Assembly: GCA_964516435.1 (NCBI GenBank)
Contig: CAZEZP010000004.1
Location: 1 to 64,000, forward strand
Direction of reading: 5' to 3'
Origin: HGW-17 sp964516435
GTDB taxonomy: Bacteria > Myxococcota_A > Polyangia > HGW-17
DNA: 64,000 nt
Below the pieces are notes generated by a model, which had not been told where the DNA came from, made no database searches, and saw only the letters and a program-made list of their open reading frames with translations. Below are positions 61,130 through 64,000 of the stretch, one piece after another. Positions within the stretch are counted from its first letter, which is position 1. Every line of letters starts with the position of its first letter. Both the position numbers and the translations under genes were made by a program.

Positions 61130-62791
61130 ATGCGTTCAAGCCGGTTTCTCCTGCATTTTCTCCTGTACTGGCCTATCCTCGCGCTGACTGCCTGCATGCA
61201 GGACGGGCGACTGGAAATCACGCTGGACCTGGAACAGCAGGAAGCCACGCTCAACCCGCTAAGGCATCCCTCGCTCTCCTCCTTCACCCTGGCCGTCGCC
61301 ACCGGGACATATGCCGACAAGGCCACGGAGTTCTACTACTCGGGACGGCACCGCCTGGATTTCGGCAAGGTCGCCGTCGGGAAATACAGCCGCATCGCCC
61401 TCACGGCCACGTCCTTCTTCGGCGCCACGCTGGCCTATGGCGAAGTGCGCGGCGATTTCCATGTCGGCGCGGAGGAACCCCTGCGGGTGGAGATTCCCCT
61501 GCGCTACCCGTTCGTGTATGCGACGGGGGGCTATGGCCTGCCGCCCCTGCACCCGGAACTGGATTCCTCCATGGCCTCGTTCATGAACATTCCGGTGGGC
61601 ACCTCTCCGGAAACCACGTCGGCCGCCGCCGTCTCACCGGACGGCACCCTGCTCGTGGCCGCCTCCGGAAACCCGAATGGAGACAGCATCAAACTGTGGG
61701 TGCTGCTCACGCGCAACCACAAGAAACTGCTGGACACCACCCTTCCCCGCACTACGGCCATCAATCGCATGGCCTTTTCTCCGGACGGCAAGATTCTTTC
61801 CCTGCTGTCCACCTCCGGCGGATGGGTGGGCTTCGTGGACGTGGACGCCCTCCTCGCCGGGCGCAACGTGATGACGTTCGAGGAAATCGAGCGCCCCATC
61901 GACGGCGTGTTCGTCAATGATCAGACGTGGGTGGCGCTCCAGTCCACCCCCTACCGCTTCTCCCTGTGCGAAACGAGTCCGCTTCCGGCCTCGAGCCTGA
62001 CCTGGTTTTCCGTGGCGCGACGCAACGATGCGCTGGATTCCGAGCGGCTGCCCACCATGGCTCTGGACAAGTATGCTTCCTCCCTGGCCGTGGACACCGC
62101 CGTGAGGCGCGTATACGTATCCCATGCCTGCGACTCGGAAATCGCCGTGATGGAAATGGGAGCCGTCCAGACGTCCACCGTGCTGTCCCCGCTGAATCTC
62201 TCCCCCTGCCTGCGACCCGTTCAGATGGCCGTGGGCCAGTCGGAACTCCTGGTGGCCTGCTCCACGGCCGTGGACACATCCAACCCCCAGTGGACTTCGG
62301 CCAAACTGCTGGTACAGCGCTACTCCCTGCGCCCGCAGTTGAACCCCAACGGCCGCCCCATCGTGATGGACTACCCCTGGGAACCCTTCATCCTCAACAA
62401 GGACGACGATCCGCTCCATCACGAGGCCCTGGTGGTGCTGCAGATGGCCCCCGTGCGGCTTTTGCCCCGCGCAGTGGGACTGACGGCTGCCGGCTCCCGT
62501 GTGGTGATGGCCGTGGAGGCCTATCATCACACGGATTCTTTTTCATCGGCCGACGTCTCTGTACAGGAAACCTCCGTCAAGAGCCATTCCGTGGTGTTTG
62601 TGGATCCCCGGGTGGCGCAACTGGGACGCCGCGTCCGGACCGCCTGCTTCCAGGCGTCTTCCCCGGACGACAATGCGATGCCGGCCGGGCTGGCGCCCGA
62701 TGACGCCTGCAGCCTCGGATTTGGCACGTTCGACGTCACTCCCGTTTCCTTCATCCCGTCCCAAATCGCCATCACCTTCGCCGCGCCATGA
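61130..62791 (+). CDS. Beta-propeller-like lipoprotein
   Basis: A 553-residue lipoprotein with lipobox LALTA-C. After a ~120-residue beta domain, repeated motifs such as AAAVSPDGTLLVAASG, MAFSPDGKILSLLSTS and SSLAVDTAVRRVYVSHACDSEIAVM suggest WD40/YVTN-like propeller blades (~160-550). No catalytic motif is visible. Its stop overlaps the ATG of the PEGA-domain gene (ATGA at 62788-62791). The absence of a Shine-Dalgarno and the promoter spacing suggest a leaderless transcript. A surface or periplasmic sensing/binding role is inferred. Confidence 0.8.
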   Translation: MRSSRFLLHFLLYWPILALTACMQDGRLEITLDLEQQEATLNPLRHPSLSSFTLAVATGTYADKATEFYYSGRHRLDFGKVAVGKYSRIALTATSFFGATLAYGEVRGDFHVGAEEPLRVEIPLRYPFVYATGGYGLPPLHPELDSSMASFMNIPVGTSPETTSAAAVSPDGTLLVAASGNPNGDSIKLWVLLTRNHKKLLDTTLPRTTAINRMAFSPDGKILSLLSTSGGWVGFVDVDALLAGRNVMTFEEIERPIDGVFVNDQTWVALQSTPYRFSLCETSPLPASSLTWFSVARRNDALDSERLPTMALDKYASSLAVDTAVRRVYVSHACDSEIAVMEMGAVQTSTVLSPLNLSPCLRPVQMAVGQSELLVACSTAVDTSNPQWTSAKLLVQRYSLRPQLNPNGRPIVMDYPWEPFILNKDDDPLHHEALVVLQMAPVRLLPRAVGLTAAGSRVVMAVEAYHHTDSFSSADVSVQETSVKSHSVVFVDPRVAQLGRRVRTACFQASSPDDNAMPAGLAPDDACSLGFGTFDVTPVSFIPSQIAITFAAP

Positions 62792-63606
62792 AAACCATTC
62801 TCTTCTTCCTTCTTCTTTCCTGGCTCTTTATCCCCGCCGCACCGGCCCGGCCGAACGTAGTAGCCGTCCTGGAATATCGCGCCGGCGTTTCCGAACAGCC
62901 CGATTTCGCCGAACGCGTCGTCGAGTTGCTGCGCACCAAGAGTGCCTCGCAGGTGCTCTCCCCCCAGGACTGCCGCCGCATGCTGGGCGCCCGCATGGAT
63001 GCCATGGTCGCCGACTGCAAGGACGATGCGGCCTGCTTTTCCAGGCTGGGGCAGAAACTGGGGGCCACGGAAGTGCTGCTCATCGGCATGACCGAGTTCG
63101 GCACGGTCCTGGTGAACCTCTCCCGGTTCCAGGTGGCTCCCGCCCGGAACCTGGCTTCCGTGGACGTGGACATCCAGTTGGGAGAGGCCATTCCCAAACT
63201 GCGCATCTACCAGTTGCTGCGCAAATTGTATCCGGACGATTTCTTCCGCCGCTACGGCACGCTTGAGGTCGCCTCCAACCAGAAGGGCGCGGCCGTGCGG
63301 CTCGGCGAGCGGCTCGTGGGCCGGACGCCCCTGGAACCGCTCCAACTGGAAGCCCCGCGCAAGTACGAAATCAACGTCAGCAAGCCGGGCTACGTGCCGT
63401 TTTCCGCCACGGTGGACCTGGTGCCCAACGCCCGGCTGCGCCTGGATGCCCATCTGTCGCCGGAAGGAAAAGGATCTTCGGGCGCCTGGTACACGCGCTG
63501 GTGGGTGATCGCGCTGGCTGCCGGCGTGGTGGTCACGGCCTCGGCCACCGTCTGGTGGTACAGTACCCCGCCGTCCGAGGTCTCCGTTTCCGTCACCCTG
63601 CCGTAA
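62788..63606 (+). CDS. PEGA-domain protein with C-terminal membrane helix
   Basis: A 272-residue envelope protein. The signal peptide spans ~1-22 (LLLSWLFIPAAPA). An N-terminal domain (~23-150) recalls TolB-like/curli-linked secreted domains (VAVLEYRAG, GQKLGATEVLLIGMTEF). A PEGA domain follows (~155-228, with VASNQKGAAVRLGERLVG and SKPGYVPFSATVDL). The last ~35 residues contain one membrane helix (WWVIALAAGVVVTASATVWWY) and a short tail. It overlaps the propeller lipoprotein gene upstream. This arrangement mirrors the pair at 14269-17035. Function unknown; an anchored partner for the lipoprotein is inferred. Confidence 0.8.
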   Translation: MKTILFFLLLSWLFIPAAPARPNVVAVLEYRAGVSEQPDFAERVVELLRTKSASQVLSPQDCRRMLGARMDAMVADCKDDAACFSRLGQKLGATEVLLIGMTEFGTVLVNLSRFQVAPARNLASVDVDIQLGEAIPKLRIYQLLRKLYPDDFFRRYGTLEVASNQKGAAVRLGERLVGRTPLEPLQLEAPRKYEINVSKPGYVPFSATVDLVPNARLRLDAHLSPEGKGSSGAWYTRWWVIALAAGVVVTASATVWWYSTPPSEVSVSVTLP

Positions 63607-63654
63607 TCAGGAAAAACACGAAAAAACGATCGAAGAACACTCGAACGCCAGGGA

Positions 63655-64000
63655 TCACTGGGACAAGACACAATAGACGGCCGTTGCATCCAGAGAAGGA
63701 GTGCCAAGGATTTCAAATTTTTTCGGACCATCAGGGTCAGGAGAGTCAGTAGGGCTGATTTCGAGTGCATCCACGGCTTCCGAATAGGGGAATTCAATAA
63801 TTTTTCCACCCATACATGCCACTTCCGCCGGATGCATCTTCGTGGGCAGACAGGCCTGGTGATGCCAATATTCCCCCACACCTCCTACGTATACACACTT
63901 GAACGTTTTTTCATTTTCAGGAATTCCAAGCCTGTGGAAATCGAAGAAAGGCACTGCAACTGTATTGCAATATGCATCTGCATCGTTGATAAATCTTTTT
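63655..64000 (-). CDS. 3' part of an unknown gene of lower GC (5' end outside window)
   Basis: A minus-strand frame runs open to the window edge (about 114 residues visible), ending in TAVYCVLSQ; its start lies beyond base 64000. A GTG at 63954 is in frame but not preferred. The visible part is rich in aromatic, His and Cys residues (FKCVYVGGVGEYWHHQACL, EVACMGGKII) and is not recognised as any family. Local GC is visibly lower than in neighbouring genes, and codon use is more AT-rich, which suggests recent acquisition. It converges on the PEGA gene with 48 bases between. Confidence 0.6.
   Translation of the reverse strand, partial: KRFINDADAYCNTVAVPFFDFHRLGIPENEKTFKCVYVGGVGEYWHHQACLPTKMHPAEVACMGGKIIEFPYSEAVDALEISPTDSPDPDGPKKFEILGTPSLDATAVYCVLSQ

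Overview
The window is one contiguous stretch of high-GC bacterial chromosome, densely packed with genes on both strands. No rRNA, tRNA, CRISPR array, prophage or insertion sequence was found. Several traits together point to Myxococcota, most likely a Bradymonadia-like lineage: Myxococcus-type Cys-rich repeats, lipoproteins whose acylated Cys is followed by Asn/Thr-rich or Asp/Ala-rich linkers, eukaryote-like Ser/Thr kinases (one with two kinase domains), PEGA and seven-bladed-propeller proteins, and LOTUS-NYN and PilZ proteins. This assignment is inferred from gene content; no phylogenetic marker was compared.

Layout. 1-6.1 kb: the 3' part of a cyclase-like/AAA/TPR regulator, a terminator, and a modular surface lipoprotein. 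6.2-14.2 kb: a plus-strand cluster with an M16 peptidase, a membrane Ser/Thr kinase, a CPBP protease and a NatAB-like ABC exporter, mostly overlapping or a few bases apart. 14.3-17.0 kb, minus strand: a beta-propeller lipoprotein coupled to a PEGA protein. 17.3-21.5 kb: grpE, dnaK, a site-2 protease and a zinc-ribbon membrane protein. 21.8-27.1 kb: a divergent sigma-70-family factor, a beta-lactamase-fold lipoprotein, an RCK ion channel with an unusual filter, and a small anchored coiled-coil protein. 27.2-40.3 kb, minus strand: a radical SAM protein overlapping a polyprenyl synthase, an outer-membrane barrel protein downstream of a TIG/kelch lipoprotein, a NYN-LOTUS protein, a gingipain-like (C25) lipoprotein, a tiny Cys-rich lipoprotein and a GATase-like lipoprotein.

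40.4-42.8 kb: a tandem-kinase membrane receptor. 42.9-47.3 kb, minus strand: an S15/CocE-type lipoprotein hydrolase, the aspartate pathway pair asd and lysC, and an OsmC protein. 47.5-54.7 kb, plus strand: a double flavodoxin protein, an ACT-like small regulator, a short Asn-linker lipoprotein, a pseudo-receiver/PilZ protein, Tex and a sodium:solute symporter. 54.8-56.4 kb, minus strand: an esterase lipoprotein with an Asn-rich linker. 56.6-61.0 kb: an overlapping operon queA-tgt-ispA-like-MATE. 61.1-63.6 kb: a second propeller-like lipoprotein coupled to a second PEGA protein. The right edge holds the 3' part of a minus-strand gene of clearly lower GC.

How the genes work together. Housekeeping functions (protein folding, queuosine, lysine/threonine precursors, isoprenoids, Tex) are interleaved with an envelope-directed accessory repertoire. 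The most striking theme is a repeated two-gene arrangement: a surface propeller lipoprotein followed, with overlapping stop and start codons, by a PEGA protein with a C-terminal membrane anchor. A second theme is that lipoprotein linkers fall into two classes, Asn-rich and Asp/Ala-rich. All intergenic stretches are under 300 bases.
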